Shown: positions 16,272 to 25,565, counted from the stretch's first letter. The stretch: 64,000 nt of DNA from Clostridia bacterium (GCA_017935675.1 JAGBHE010000036.1:29990-93989), one strand, 5' to 3'. Notes: generated by a model from the letters alone, not told the origin. Made by a program: numbers and translations.

Positions 16272-18698
16272 ATGGTTATAAATATGAGTAAAAAAATACA
16301 TCTTATAGGAAATGCGCATTTAGATCCTGTGTGGCTGTGGAGATGGCAGGAGGGATTTGCAGAAATAAAGGCAACCTTCAGAAGTGCCCTGGACAGAATG
16401 AAGGAGTTTAATGACTTTCATTTTACAAGTGCGTGCGCCGTATATTATGAATGGGTAGAAAAAAGCGACCCGGCAATGTTTGAGGAAATTAAGGAACGTA
16501 TAAAAGAGGGAAGATGGCATATTGCCGGGGGATGGTTTTTGCAGCCGGATTGTAATATCCCATGCGGAGAATCATTTGCACGTCATGGACTTATAAGTCA
16601 AAGATATTTTAAGGATAAATTTGGGGTTATTGCAAAAACAGGATATAATGCAGACTCGTTTGGCCATAATGGGAACATTCCTCAGATTCTGAAAAAAAGC
16701 GGGATGGATAATTATGTGTTTATGCGCCCTGCAAGCTATGAAAAAAAGCTTGCTCAGGATTGTTTTATTTGGGAAAGCATGGACGGCAGTTCAGTAAAGA
16801 CCTTCAGAATACCGTTTCTTTATAATATTGATTATGAAAGATATGATCATTTTGAAAAGGTGGAAGAGCTGGCAGAAGAACAAAACATTGATTTTATGGC
16901 GTTTTACGGAGTGGGGAATCACGGCGGAGGACCAACGGTTCAGCTTCTGGACAGAATCTGCGAAGAAAATAAGGAAAACTATGTTTTTTCTGATTGCGAA
17001 TCATATTTTAATTCCATGGATGACAAAGAGCTTCCGATTGTAAAAGGCGATTTGCAATTCCATGCAAAGGGATGCTACAGCGCCTGCAGCAAAATTAAAA
17101 AGGATAATCGTATATGCGAGCATAATCTCCTGACGGCTGAAAAGTACTCTGTTATTGCAAATAAGCTTCTTGGTGAAAAATATCCTGCAAAGGCACTTAA
17201 AAAGGCGTGGAAAAATGTATTATTCAATCAATTTCATGATATTATGGGCGGATGTTCAATTAAGGATGCATATACAGATGCAGCATATCTTCACGGTGAA
17301 GCTATGAGCATCACGGAGCAGGTCATAAACTTTGCAATGCAGCAGATTTCATGGAATATAGATACAACAGGCGGCGTAAAAATTTCAGGTAATAAGGGGG
17401 ATTGCAAAATATGGCAGAATGAGCAGGTAGGAACACCTGTCGTTGTGTTTAATCCCCTTCCCTGGGCGGTTAATAAGCCTGTAAGACTTAATGCAATAGC
17501 GACACGTGTGACAACGGAGGACGGTACTGAGCTTCCGATACAGCAAATCCGCGGAAAGCAGACAAACGGCGGAGAGGATAAGTATGATACGCTGTTTGCA
17601 GCGGAAATTCCGGCAATGGGCTATCGTACATACCGTATGTTTATGAAAACAGAGCAGACTGTGCAGACAGTCAATGTATTTTCCAATACCGACAGCTCTA
17701 TGGAAAATGAATTTATTAAAGTTACTTTTGATAAAAAAACTATGGAGTTGTCAAGCATTACAGAGAAAAAGACGGGGAAAGAACTGCTGTCGGGAAGCTG
17801 TAAAGCTGTACTTACAGACGATATTGATAATGATACATGGGCGCACGGTACGCGCAGGTTTAAGGATAGGATTGGAACCTTCAGGGTGATAAGTCTGAAT
17901 TTAATAGAAAACGGACCTGTTCGTTCTGTTATTCGGGCAAAAGCACAATACGGAAATTCTGTATTGCGCCGGGACTATATTTTATATGCGGGTAAGCCGG
18001 AGCTTGAGGTGCGTGCGGCTGCAGACTTCCGCGAAAAGCACGCTGTGCTGAAGCTTGAATTTCCGGTGAATGCGGAGAAGCCGCAGGCTTTATGCGAAAT
18101 ACCATACGGTTTTATTGAACGTTCTACAGACGGTGATGAGCATGTGTGCGGTCAGTGGTTCACACTGACAAATCAAGGTACAGATGGAATTGGCATTGCA
18201 AACGATTCAAAGTACAGCTTTGACGCAGAGAATAATATAGTGTCGCTGACGGTACTGCGAAGCGCGATTTATGCGGACCACTACGGCGTGAGAGACGAGT
18301 TTTGTGAGTTTATGGAGCAGGGCATTCAGGAATTTGCATATACAATTTTCCCTTATCATTCAATGAGTGACACGGTCAGAAGAGCGTATGAGCTTAATAC
18401 CGAACCTCGTCACATTATAGAAACCTTCCACAAGGGCGGCTTGGCTGCAGAATTTGAGGGTGTGGAAATTTCTGCCGGGAATATTATTTTGACTGCAATG
18501 AAGCAGGCTGAGAACGGCAAGGGTGTAATTATCCGCTGTTATGAGGCGGAAAACAGAGATACTAAAGCGGATATATCTGTAAAGGTATTGAACGCACATT
18601 GTACTGTTGAATTTGCACATAATGAAGTTAAAACCTTGTTTATAGATAATAAAGGAAATGCAGAGGAAACAAATCTTATTGAAGATGATATGTATTAA
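16272..18698 (+). CDS. GH38 alpha-mannosidase, short form
   Basis: The retaining, zinc-dependent GH38 fold is shown by HLIGNAHLDPVW (zinc ligands H16 and D18), the nucleophile D128 in YNADSFGHNGN, a later His region GNHGGGPT (H217) and NQFHDIMGG (H322). The beta-sandwich C-terminal half extends to residue 808. It lacks the roughly 250-residue N-terminal domain found in the second GH38 of this window. No signal peptide is present, so it acts on imported mannosides. The start is ambiguous between ATG 16272 (3 nt after AAGGGAG) and ATG 16284 (15 nt after), an arrangement shared with the gene at 2135. It is the last gene of the first co-directional run and is followed by a hairpin. Confidence 0.92.
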   Translation: MVINMSKKIHLIGNAHLDPVWLWRWQEGFAEIKATFRSALDRMKEFNDFHFTSACAVYYEWVEKSDPAMFEEIKERIKEGRWHIAGGWFLQPDCNIPCGESFARHGLISQRYFKDKFGVIAKTGYNADSFGHNGNIPQILKKSGMDNYVFMRPASYEKKLAQDCFIWESMDGSSVKTFRIPFLYNIDYERYDHFEKVEELAEEQNIDFMAFYGVGNHGGGPTVQLLDRICEENKENYVFSDCESYFNSMDDKELPIVKGDLQFHAKGCYSACSKIKKDNRICEHNLLTAEKYSVIANKLLGEKYPAKALKKAWKNVLFNQFHDIMGGCSIKDAYTDAAYLHGEAMSITEQVINFAMQQISWNIDTTGGVKISGNKGDCKIWQNEQVGTPVVVFNPLPWAVNKPVRLNAIATRVTTEDGTELPIQQIRGKQTNGGEDKYDTLFAAEIPAMGYRTYRMFMKTEQTVQTVNVFSNTDSSMENEFIKVTFDKKTMELSSITEKKTGKELLSGSCKAVLTDDIDNDTWAHGTRRFKDRIGTFRVISLNLIENGPVRSVIRAKAQYGNSVLRRDYILYAGKPELEVRAAADFREKHAVLKLEFPVNAEKPQALCEIPYGFIERSTDGDEHVCGQWFTLTNQGTDGIGIANDSKYSFDAENNIVSLTVLRSAIYADHYGVRDEFCEFMEQGIQEFAYTIFPYHSMSDTVRRAYELNTEPRHIIETFHKGGLAAEFEGVEISAGNIILTAMKQAENGKGVIIRCYEAENRDTKADISVKVLNAHCTVEFAHNEVKTLFIDNKGNAEETNLIEDDMY

Positions 18699-18730
18699 AA
18701 AAAGGTATAGATAATTTGCGGCGGGCTGTC

Positions 18731-18799
18731 GGGGTGAAGGCGTACAGACATATTCTTGGATTAACGGCATAAAAGCGATCAGAAATATGTCTGCACCCC
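18731..18799. terminator. Inverted repeat between convergent genes, possible terminator
   Basis: The arms GGGGTG...CAGACATATT (18731-18754) and AATATGTCTGCACCCC (18784-18799) can pair into a stem of 10 plus 6 bp with an 8-nt bulge and a loop of about 29 nt. It lies between the convergent GH38 and AraC genes, and its right arm is inside the 3' end of the AraC coding sequence. No long U run follows, so termination is plausible but not certain. Confidence 0.4.
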
Positions 18800-19525
18800 G
18801 GGAAGCCTGTTTTTGCGTATTTGCAGGGGAGTCATATTGAATTTATTTTTTATAAGCTTTGTCATTTGACTTCCGTCTGAAAATCCGCACATATATGCGA
18901 TTGATGTACAATCCGTATCACTGTCCGCAAGCAGTTTTACGGCATTTTTAATTCTTGTATCAATTATGTACTGTTTCGGTGAGATGGAGAAGGTGTTTGT
19001 AAAAAGGTGCCTGAAGTAGTCATAGCTGTATCCGCTCATTGCCGAGAGCTCCTCCAGCTTTATTTTGTGCATATAGTTTTCTTCAATATAGCGTTTACAA
19101 AAATTAAGGTTTTTCACACCATGAATATCCGTGCGGATAAGTCTGTCGATGTATATAAATATTTCATGAAGCTTTAGGGAGATTATTTCATTGTATCCAT
19201 ACTTCTGATTTTTTGCTTCTTTTATTATAGTGTCTAAGATTGGCTTGATGAACCACACATTCTGATAAATGCCGTCATGAAGCATATTATTATTTTCAAA
19301 CCCGATAAAAATAACGTCTGAATCTGAATAATGGGTTTCTGAGTGGACTGTTCCCGAACTGATAAGAGCCATATCTCCGGCATGGAAGGAGTATTCATTA
19401 TCTCCGATTTTAGTCAGTCCGTTACTGCCATTGCCGTAGAATACAATTTCGGAGCAAGAGTGATTATGCGGTGCCACAATCTCGGATTTTTTTCGTTTAT
19501 CGGTAAAATAAAAATTAAGCTTCAT
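18779..19525 (-). CDS. AraC family transcriptional regulator with cupin sensor domain
   Basis: The N-terminal half (about residues 10-90) is a cupin-type ligand-sensing domain (APHNHSCSEIVFYGNG...FHAGDMALISSGTVH). The C-terminal half (about 145-245) holds the two helix-turn-helix units of the AraC/XylS family: LEELSAMSGYSYDYFRHLF and CTSIAYMCGFSDGSQMTKLIK. The length of 248 is slightly short for the family because the linker is brief. It is the only minus-strand gene in the window and is divergent from the nucleoside hydrolase, with a strong promoter of its own. It may control the divergent gene or the glycan genes around it; it is one of two candidate regulators for the repeated 21-bp-period site described below. 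Confidence 0.9.
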   Translation of the reverse strand: MKLNFYFTDKRKKSEIVAPHNHSCSEIVFYGNGSNGLTKIGDNEYSFHAGDMALISSGTVHSETHYSDSDVIFIGFENNNMLHDGIYQNVWFIKPILDTIIKEAKNQKYGYNEIISLKLHEIFIYIDRLIRTDIHGVKNLNFCKRYIEENYMHKIKLEELSAMSGYSYDYFRHLFTNTFSISPKQYIIDTRIKNAVKLLADSDTDCTSIAYMCGFSDGSQMTKLIKNKFNMTPLQIRKNRLPGVQTYF

Positions 19526-19552
19526 TCCTTCATCATCTCCTATAATGTAATG

Positions 19553-19581
19553 AGTATATCATTTTTCCGTATATAAGTCAA
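19553..19581 (-). promoter_or_regulatory. Sigma-A promoter of the AraC gene
   Basis: Read on the minus strand, TTGACT (19581-19576) and TATACT (19558-19553) are separated by exactly 17 bp, a near-consensus housekeeping promoter. Transcription would begin near 19546, leaving a leader of about 20 nt with AGGAG upstream of the AraC start. Confidence 0.8.
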
Positions 19582-19655
19582 GCAAAAAAATTTGCCCGAA
19601 CAGCCGATTTGTCCAAAAAGATATCCGAATATATATATTCCCGCTTCTGATTATA

Positions 19656-19664
19656 TGTTATAAT
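19656..19664 (+). promoter_or_regulatory. Extended -10 promoter of the nucleoside hydrolase
   Basis: TGTTATAAT gives an extended -10 element (TG-n-TATAAT) about 38 bp before the ATG at 19702. No good -35 is seen at 17 bp, in keeping with an extended -10 or activator-dependent promoter. The strong divergent AraC promoter is about 75 bp away. Confidence 0.6.
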
Positions 19665-19701
19665 ATATATAGTGTCAGAATAATAAACGGAGGTTCATAC
19701 T

Positions 19702-20640
19702 ATGGATATAAAACAATATATAACCAATTTATCAGTACCGCAAAACAAGGTGGATGTTGTTTTGGATACAGATACATTTAATGAGGTTGACGACCAGTTT
19801 GCACTTGCATATATGCTTGCATCAAAGGAAAAGCTGAATGTGAAGGCTGTCTATGCGGCGCCGTTTCTGAATGAAAAATCCGAATCACCCAAAGACGGTA
19901 TGAATAAAAGCTATGATGAAATTATCAGAATCCTGAAGCTTGCGGGGCATGAGGAGCTTATAGATAATACTTACAGGGGTTCTGAAAGGTATCTTGAAAA
20001 TGAAACCGTCGGCGTTATTTCTCCTGCGGCTTGTGACCTTGCGGAGCGTGCAAAGAATTACAGCCCTGAAAATCCGCTTTATGTTATTGCAATAGGCGCG
20101 ATAACAAATGTGGCGTCTGCACTTTTAATAAATCCGGAAGCGGCAGAAAATATTGTAGTTGTATGGCTGGGAGGTCATGCGCTTGATTATTCTCATACAA
20201 AGGAATTTAATATGTGTCAGGACATAGCGGCGGCAAGGGTTGTTTTCGGCTGCGGCGTACCCCTTGTTCAGCTGCCGTGCTGCGGCGTGGTTCATGCCTT
20301 TTCACTTCCTTATCAGGAAATGGAGCATTTCTTAAAGGGAAAGAATGAACTGTGCGATTTTCTGTTAAAAAGAGTGCGGGAAAACGAATCGGAAAAATTG
20401 GCAGCCGATAAGGCTGTTGCCCGTGTAATATGGGATGTTACTGCCGTTGGCTGGCTGCTCAATACAAATAACAGATTTATGGAGTCAAGGCTTATACACA
20501 GCCCTGTTCCGGAGTATGATAACCGTTATTCGTATGATGAGAGCCGTCATTTTATAAATTATGTTTATTTTATTAACCGCAATGAGCTTGCAAACGATTT
20601 ATATGAGAAGCTTGTTACGTTACAGACATGCAGTGCATGA
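19702..20640 (+). CDS. Inosine-uridine preferring nucleoside hydrolase family protein
   Basis: The N-terminal calcium-binding signature VLDTDTFNEVDDQFAL (D22, D24, N27, D30, D31) is diagnostic of the IUNH fold. Later segments YVIAIGAITNVASAL and VVWLGGHAL also fit. At 312 residues it has the standard length and no signal peptide. It would cleave the N-glycosidic bond of ribonucleosides, or a related glycoside, in the cytosol. It stands alone between the divergent AraC gene and a terminator, so it forms a one-gene unit. Why such an enzyme sits within a glycan locus is unclear. The domain call is firm; the substrate is not. Confidence 0.88.
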   Translation: MDIKQYITNLSVPQNKVDVVLDTDTFNEVDDQFALAYMLASKEKLNVKAVYAAPFLNEKSESPKDGMNKSYDEIIRILKLAGHEELIDNTYRGSERYLENETVGVISPAACDLAERAKNYSPENPLYVIAIGAITNVASALLINPEAAENIVVVWLGGHALDYSHTKEFNMCQDIAAARVVFGCGVPLVQLPCCGVVHAFSLPYQEMEHFLKGKNELCDFLLKRVRENESEKLAADKAVARVIWDVTAVGWLLNTNNRFMESRLIHSPVPEYDNRYSYDESRHFINYVYFINRNELANDLYEKLVTLQTCSA

Positions 20641-20660
20641 AACTTAAATTTATACCGCGA

Positions 20661-20693
20661 ACTCCGGATGAAAGCTATCATTCGGAGTATTTT
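20661..20693 (+). terminator. Rho-independent terminator after nucleoside hydrolase
   Basis: ACTCCG (20661) pairs with CGGAGT (to 20688), with ATGA/TCAT pairing inside, followed by ATTTTTG. It lies 20 bp after the stop codon and separates this gene from the mannosidase unit. Confidence 0.7.
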
Positions 20694-20721
20694 TGTACCG
20701 TCTCGGGCTGAGTGAAATGCG

Positions 20722-20770
20722 GGCAATGTCCTCCGGCGTCGGTATGATGTTTTAAAACCGGGACATTGCC
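20722..20770. repeat. 10-bp inverted repeat upstream of the mannosidase promoter
   Basis: GGCAATGTCC (20722-20731) is perfectly complementary to GGACATTGCC (20761-20770) across a 29-nt loop. The element ends 15 bp before the first half-site of the putative activator operator. It is not followed by a U run, so it is more likely an operator or structural element than a terminator. Confidence 0.55.
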
Positions 20771-20784
20771 GATAAATTTATTTT

Positions 20785-20848
20785 GTAGGATTTTTACTAA
20801 AAAAAGTATGATAATTCAGTTTATAAAAAAATGAATATGATGTATACT
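20785..20848 (+). promoter_or_regulatory. Putative activator operator A and promoter of the GH38 unit
   Basis: Half-sites GTAGGATTTTTACT (20785) and GTATGATAATT (20806) are direct repeats with a period of exactly 21 bp, two helical turns. A -10 box TATACT lies at 20843-20848, 37 bp after the start of the second half-site, and the -35 region (TTTATA) is weak. The same layout occurs at 30286 and 37039. This is the pattern expected of an AraC-family activator touching the -35 region. Confidence 0.75.
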
Positions 20849-20912
20849 GTTATATAATATACCTTATCGGGACTGAAATTTTAATGTATAATCTTTACGG
20901 GAGGCATTATGT

Positions 20913-23900
20913 ATGGAAGGCTTTATAGAAAGAGAAATGGTCGCTTTAAATCAGATAGAAGAGCGCGTAAGCGGTCATAAGGAATGGCTGATGTCTAAGA
21001 AAAGATGCCGTTACAGCTTTGAGGAAATAACAAAAATAAAAATCGGGGAATTAAGACAAAAGATATATAAGGTAATAATACCCTGTGAGGGCTGGGTAAA
21101 GCGTGAGGCATATTACAGGGGAGTAAACGATTATGAATATACGGAGAGTGACTATACGCCGATTGCAGTCGGGGAGCATTGGGGAGGACACGATTTAAGC
21201 TGTTTTTTCAAAAATACAATAGTAATTCCGGAGAATATGGACGGTGAAAAGGTTTCATTGCAGATTTTTCTCGGCGGGGATTCCCTTCTTTATGTAAACG
21301 GTGAACCGTATCAGGGACTGGATCCTTTCAGAAATGCTGTCATTCTGTCCGACTGTGCAAAGGCAGGCGATGTTTATGAGCTGTACATTGAGTCATATTG
21401 TTATCATACGCCGGGAGCTGAAGGGAACGGCGTCAGGACCTTTGAATGCAGCTCGCTGACTGCCATTGACAAGGAAATAGAAAAGATATACTGGGATTAT
21501 ACAGTTGCGCTCAATATGCTTGCAATACCTGACATGGATGAGAATCTCCGTGCATATTTGGCCGATGCTGTTGACGAGGCTGTGTCATACATAGATACTG
21601 ATAATGATGATGAGTTTTATAAAAAATTAAAAACCGGCGAAAAAATTCTCAGAGAGAAAATATTTGAAAGCGGGAAGTTTTTAAAGAACGGTCAGGTACA
21701 TCTCATAGGACATTCCCATCTTGATGTTGTTTATTTATGGGAGTACAAGGAATTTGTAAGAAAGGTCGGAAGAACACATGCTACAATGCTGAAGCTTCTT
21801 GACGAAAACCCCGACTTTATATTTTCACAGAGCCAGGCGCTCATTTACAAGGAGATGAGGGATAATTACCCTGAGCTTTTTGAGCGCGTCAAGTCCTATG
21901 TAAAAGAGGGAAGATGGGAAATCATAGGCGCAATGTGGGTTGAGCCCGACTGTAATCTCATTTCGGGAGAATCGTTTGTCAGGCAGATAATGATGGGGCG
22001 CAGATTTTTCAAAAAAGAATTTGATGTTGTGCCTGAAACCTGCTGGCTTCCCGACGTGTTCGGCAATTCATACGGACTTCCGCAAATCCTTGCCAAGTCG
22101 GGAATTAAGTATTTTGTAACACATAAGCCGTGTGTATGGAATGATACAAATCCATGGACGAAGCATACCTTCCGCTGGGAAAGCGCCGACGGTTCAAGTG
22201 TTTTTGCCGTACTGTCACCGACTCATTTTGTCGGCACATGCGAGCCGAATCACGTTATGGATAACTGGAACAAGTTCTCGGATAAAACTCTCGTGGGAGA
22301 AAGCTTGTATTGTTACGGATGGGGTGACGGCGGCGGCGGTGTTTCACCCGACATGATTGAAAATGCAAGAAGAATTGCAAGGGTGCCGGGAATGCCCGGG
22401 ACAAAGATGATAAGGGCAGAGGACGCGCTTGCGAGTATGGAGGCTCATGCCGGTGAATTGCCTGTTTTAAAGGGAGAAATTTATCTTGAGGCGCACAGAG
22501 GCGTACATACAAACAGATCGATATTAAAAAGACTTAACAGAAGGTGTGAAAATCTCTACAGAGAAGCTGAAATGTTTTCTGTAGTGGCGCAGAAATACGG
22601 ATTTGATTACCCGGCAGAGGAATTGGACAAGGGCTGGGAAACAGTCTTAACAAACCAATTTCATGACATTTTGCCGGGCACCCATGTAAAAGAAGCGGCG
22701 GCTGATGTTATGAAGGAATACGGCAAGGCCATAGCCCTTGGTGAAAGGATCAAGAATGATGCGCTGAGCCTTATAGCAAGCAATATTTCATGCAGCATTG
22801 AGGGAAGAAAAATAGCGGTGTTCAGTTCTCTTGAAACTAAGGGCGGTAATTTGGCGTATCTTGATGAGACGGGCGTAGAGATAAGGGACGATAAAGGAAA
22901 TGTTGTTCCGTCACAGGTAATTGAGGATTTTCAAGGCAACAGGAAAACTGTTTTTTATGCGAAGGATCTTCCTGCTGTCGGTTACAGGGTATATACGGTT
23001 ACAGCCGGTGAGGATAAGGATACTGCGGCACTAATATGTGACAGGGCTGAAAACCGGTATTTCTCACTTCATTTTGCAGATAACGGTGAAATAGATGAGT
23101 TTATTGATAAGCGCGAGGAAAGAAACATATTAAAAAATAAGGGTAATGTATTTAAAATGTATCAGGATGTGCCGTCAAGATATGATATGTGGGATATAGT
23201 ATATGATTACAAGGACAGGCCGGTTGACCTGCCGGGCGGTAAAATAATAGGGGCTGAGCGCGGTGATGTGTTCACAGCCGTTATCATTGAAAAGAAGATG
23301 CTGTCAAGTGTGCTCAGGCAAAAGGTGATTTTATATAATGAGCTTGACAGGGTTGATTTCCTTACATGGATTGACTGGCATGAAAACAAAAAGCTGTTAA
23401 AGGTTGGATTTGACGTTGATATAGCCGCTGATAAATATACTTGTGATATTGCATATTCGTCCATAGACAGACCCAATAACAGATTTACAAGCTATGAAGA
23501 GGCGAAGTTTGAGGTTTGCGCGCATAACTGGATTGATATGTCGGAGGAGGGCTATGGCATAAGTATTTTAAATGACGGTAAATACGGATATGACGTTACG
23601 GGAAGCGTTATGAGCATTTCCCTTCTGAAGGCTGCGTCAAGGCCTGACGATACGGCAGACCGCGGGGAGCATCAGTTTACATATTCCGTTTATCCTCACA
23701 AAAATTCATGGAAACGCGGCGGAACGGTAACTGCGGCAAGGGCGCTTAACAATCCTCCCGGCATTGTTGAAATAAGCGGGGACGGAAACGACAGGACGGA
23801 TTCATTTATCTCTGTTAATCATGATAACCTGTTAATCGAAGCGGTTAAGGAAAGCGAGGATAAAAAGGGAATAATAGTAAGGGTACTTGAAAAATGCGGC

Positions 23901-24059
23901 GTAAACACAAAAGCGGAGGTTTCGCTTTATGCGGCTCCAAAAAAAGCGTATGAGTGTGACCTTATGGAGAATGTAACAGGTGATTGCGCGGCTGATACAA
24001 ATAAAATAAAATTCAGAATAGGAGCATATGAGGTTAAAACCTTTAAGATTGAGTTATGA
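20913..24059 (+). CDS. GH38 alpha-mannosidase, full-length form
   Basis: An N-terminal beta domain of about 260 residues precedes the catalytic domain. The zinc ligands are H269 and D271 in HLIGHSHLDVV, the nucleophile is D381 in CWLPDVFGNSYG, and the later motifs GWGDGGGG and NQFHDILPGTH complete the GH38 signature. The C-terminal beta-sandwich domains run to residue 1048, the normal length of long bacterial alpha-mannosidases. No signal peptide is present, so it is cytoplasmic. GGGAGG lies 8 nt before the ATG. Its stop codon overlaps the ATG of the next glycosidase (ATGA), indicating coupled translation. Expression is probably under operator A. Confidence 0.94.
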   Translation: MEGFIEREMVALNQIEERVSGHKEWLMSKKRCRYSFEEITKIKIGELRQKIYKVIIPCEGWVKREAYYRGVNDYEYTESDYTPIAVGEHWGGHDLSCFFKNTIVIPENMDGEKVSLQIFLGGDSLLYVNGEPYQGLDPFRNAVILSDCAKAGDVYELYIESYCYHTPGAEGNGVRTFECSSLTAIDKEIEKIYWDYTVALNMLAIPDMDENLRAYLADAVDEAVSYIDTDNDDEFYKKLKTGEKILREKIFESGKFLKNGQVHLIGHSHLDVVYLWEYKEFVRKVGRTHATMLKLLDENPDFIFSQSQALIYKEMRDNYPELFERVKSYVKEGRWEIIGAMWVEPDCNLISGESFVRQIMMGRRFFKKEFDVVPETCWLPDVFGNSYGLPQILAKSGIKYFVTHKPCVWNDTNPWTKHTFRWESADGSSVFAVLSPTHFVGTCEPNHVMDNWNKFSDKTLVGESLYCYGWGDGGGGVSPDMIENARRIARVPGMPGTKMIRAEDALASMEAHAGELPVLKGEIYLEAHRGVHTNRSILKRLNRRCENLYREAEMFSVVAQKYGFDYPAEELDKGWETVLTNQFHDILPGTHVKEAAADVMKEYGKAIALGERIKNDALSLIASNISCSIEGRKIAVFSSLETKGGNLAYLDETGVEIRDDKGNVVPSQVIEDFQGNRKTVFYAKDLPAVGYRVYTVTAGEDKDTAALICDRAENRYFSLHFADNGEIDEFIDKREERNILKNKGNVFKMYQDVPSRYDMWDIVYDYKDRPVDLPGGKIIGAERGDVFTAVIIEKKMLSSVLRQKVILYNELDRVDFLTWIDWHENKKLLKVGFDVDIAADKYTCDIAYSSIDRPNNRFTSYEEAKFEVCAHNWIDMSEEGYGISILNDGKYGYDVTGSVMSISLLKAASRPDDTADRGEHQFTYSVYPHKNSWKRGGTVTAARALNNPPGIVEISGDGNDRTDSFISVNHDNLLIEAVKESEDKKGIIVRVLEKCGVNTKAEVSLYAAPKKAYECDLMENVTGDCAADTNKIKFRIGAYEVKTFKIEL

Positions 24060-25357
24060 TAATTCCGATATTAAAAACAGATAACAGAGAAGTAAATATG
24101 GCTTTCAGGATAGCAGTCGGGGATATGGTATCAAATATTGATATGTTTTCCGACGGCATTCTGAGCGAAGAAAAGCCTGTAATGATGGCAGGTGCGGGAT
24201 ATGATACTCCGTGGACGCGGGATGCGGCAATTAATACATGGAATGCCGGAGGATTAATCATTCCCGAAATATCAAAAAACACCCTTTTGTCGGTTGTTAT
24301 TTGTGAAAACGGCGCAAAGCGTGTGGGCGGACAGTACTGGGACGCGATTATCTGGGTCACAGGCGCTTATAATTACTGGCTGTACACAGGTGACGAAGAG
24401 TTTTATGAAATTCTGCGTGAGGTTACAGTTAATTCCGTAAGGTACTTTGAAGAGAATGAATTTGACAGAGCTTCAGGCTTATTCATGGGCGCGGCCTGCT
24501 ATGGCGACGGGGTTTCTGCGTATACCGACCCGTACAGTGAAAGCGTAATGACAGAGCATCAGGATATGATGACTCTGTCCACAAATTGTCTTTATTATAA
24601 TGCGTATAAAATCGCATATATTCTTACAGACAATAAAGAATATCTGGATAAGGCAGAGAAGCTTGGGCAAAATATTAATAAGGTTTTTTGGAATGAGGAA
24701 GCGGGCATATATGATTATATGCTTGATAAGGACGGAGTGCTGCACTCATATGAGGGGCTGGGCGAGAGCTTTGCAATTCTGTTTGGAGTGGCAGATGATG
24801 AAAAGTCGCGAAGGATAGTAAAGAATCAGATTATAACACCAAACGGTATACCGTGCCTTTATCCTAATTTTAAAAGATATGAAAGGTATGGAATCGGCCG
24901 TCACAGCGGAACCGTATGGCCGCATATTCAGGCGTTCTGGGCCTGTGCGGCAGCAAGATATGATATGTCGGGGTTTGAGCATGAACTTAATGCTTTGACA
25001 AAAAATGTACTGCGCGACGGGTTTTTTTCGGAAATCTATCATCCGGAAAGCGGAGAGAGATACGGCGGTGTTCAGGAATGGCAGGGCGAAATTGTAAAGT
25101 GGCAGTCGGAGAAGAGGCAGATGTGGTGTGCGACGGGATATATCCGAATGATTATTTCGGGTCTGCTGAATATGACATTTGACAGGGATGGTATTCATAT
25201 ATTGCCGAGAAGGGTTAAGGGAATACATAAGCTGGATTTGTTTAACCTGCGCTACAGGAATGCTGTTATAAATATACATATAGATGACTTTGAAAGAATT
25301 GAAAAGGGTGTTTTTGTCCCGAAGGATACGGAAGGGGAAATAAAGTTAACCTTCTGA
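24056..25357 (+). CDS. Six-hairpin (alpha/alpha)6-barrel glycosidase, GH63/amylo-glucosidase-like
   Basis: Repeated hairpin signatures, including TPWTRDAAINTWNAGG, YWDAIIWVTGAYNYWLYTGDEEF and HSGTVWPHIQAFWA, identify the six-hairpin glycosidase superfamily used by GH63, GH37 and debranching-type enzymes. Acidic candidates are the Asp in TPWTRD and the Glu in GVQEWQGEIVKWQ. It has 433 residues and no signal peptide. Translation starts on the ATG that overlaps the GH38 stop; a second ATG at 24098 (MAFRIAVGD) is possible. Tight coupling with an alpha-mannosidase suggests joint action on the same imported oligosaccharide, perhaps as an alpha-glucosidase or mannosidase. The exact GH family was not settled. 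Confidence 0.72.
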   Translation: MIIPILKTDNREVNMAFRIAVGDMVSNIDMFSDGILSEEKPVMMAGAGYDTPWTRDAAINTWNAGGLIIPEISKNTLLSVVICENGAKRVGGQYWDAIIWVTGAYNYWLYTGDEEFYEILREVTVNSVRYFEENEFDRASGLFMGAACYGDGVSAYTDPYSESVMTEHQDMMTLSTNCLYYNAYKIAYILTDNKEYLDKAEKLGQNINKVFWNEEAGIYDYMLDKDGVLHSYEGLGESFAILFGVADDEKSRRIVKNQIITPNGIPCLYPNFKRYERYGIGRHSGTVWPHIQAFWACAAARYDMSGFEHELNALTKNVLRDGFFSEIYHPESGERYGGVQEWQGEIVKWQSEKRQMWCATGYIRMIISGLLNMTFDRDGIHILPRRVKGIHKLDLFNLRYRNAVINIHIDDFERIEKGVFVPKDTEGEIKLTF

Positions 25358-25407
25358 GCTGTAAAAAAGCAAACTTATTATTGAACTTTGTTCGGTTTTG
25401 TGATAAT

Positions 25408-25547
25408 ATAACTAAAAGCAAGATGTCCCCCGCCTCTATAGGCGGCGGGTGCCGCTTACTTTTTTCAGTGGGGGTACAATCCCCCACTGAAACGTTGAAT
25501 GCAACACCCCCCGGAGCTGTTGCTTAACGCAACAGCCCCTTATTGAA
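25408..25547 (+). repeat. Multi-hairpin intergenic repeat, copy 1
   Basis: The core at 25408-25501 matches the core at 30085-30178 in 92 of 94 bases. Hairpin one is CCGCC-tctata-GGCGG. Hairpin two is a 12-bp stem TTTCAGTGGGGG / CCCCCACTGAAA with loop tacaat. After the core comes a third hairpin, GCTGTTGC-ttaac-GCAACAGC, and the shared tail GCCCCTTATTGAA. No open reading frame is credible inside it. A non-autonomous mobile element (palindrome-rich, IS200/IS605-related) or a structured RNA are the candidates. Confidence 0.85.
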
Positions 25548-25565
25548 TAATACAAGGAGAATATT

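Noticed and set aside
24746..25279. 177-codon minus-strand frame opposite the six-hairpin glycosidase
   Set aside because: Antisense shadow without ribosome site or family resemblance.
25463..25492. The 12-bp hairpin as an intrinsic terminator
   Set aside because: The T-run lies before the stem on the plus strand, and on the minus strand the stem is followed by an A-run, so neither direction has the required U tract.
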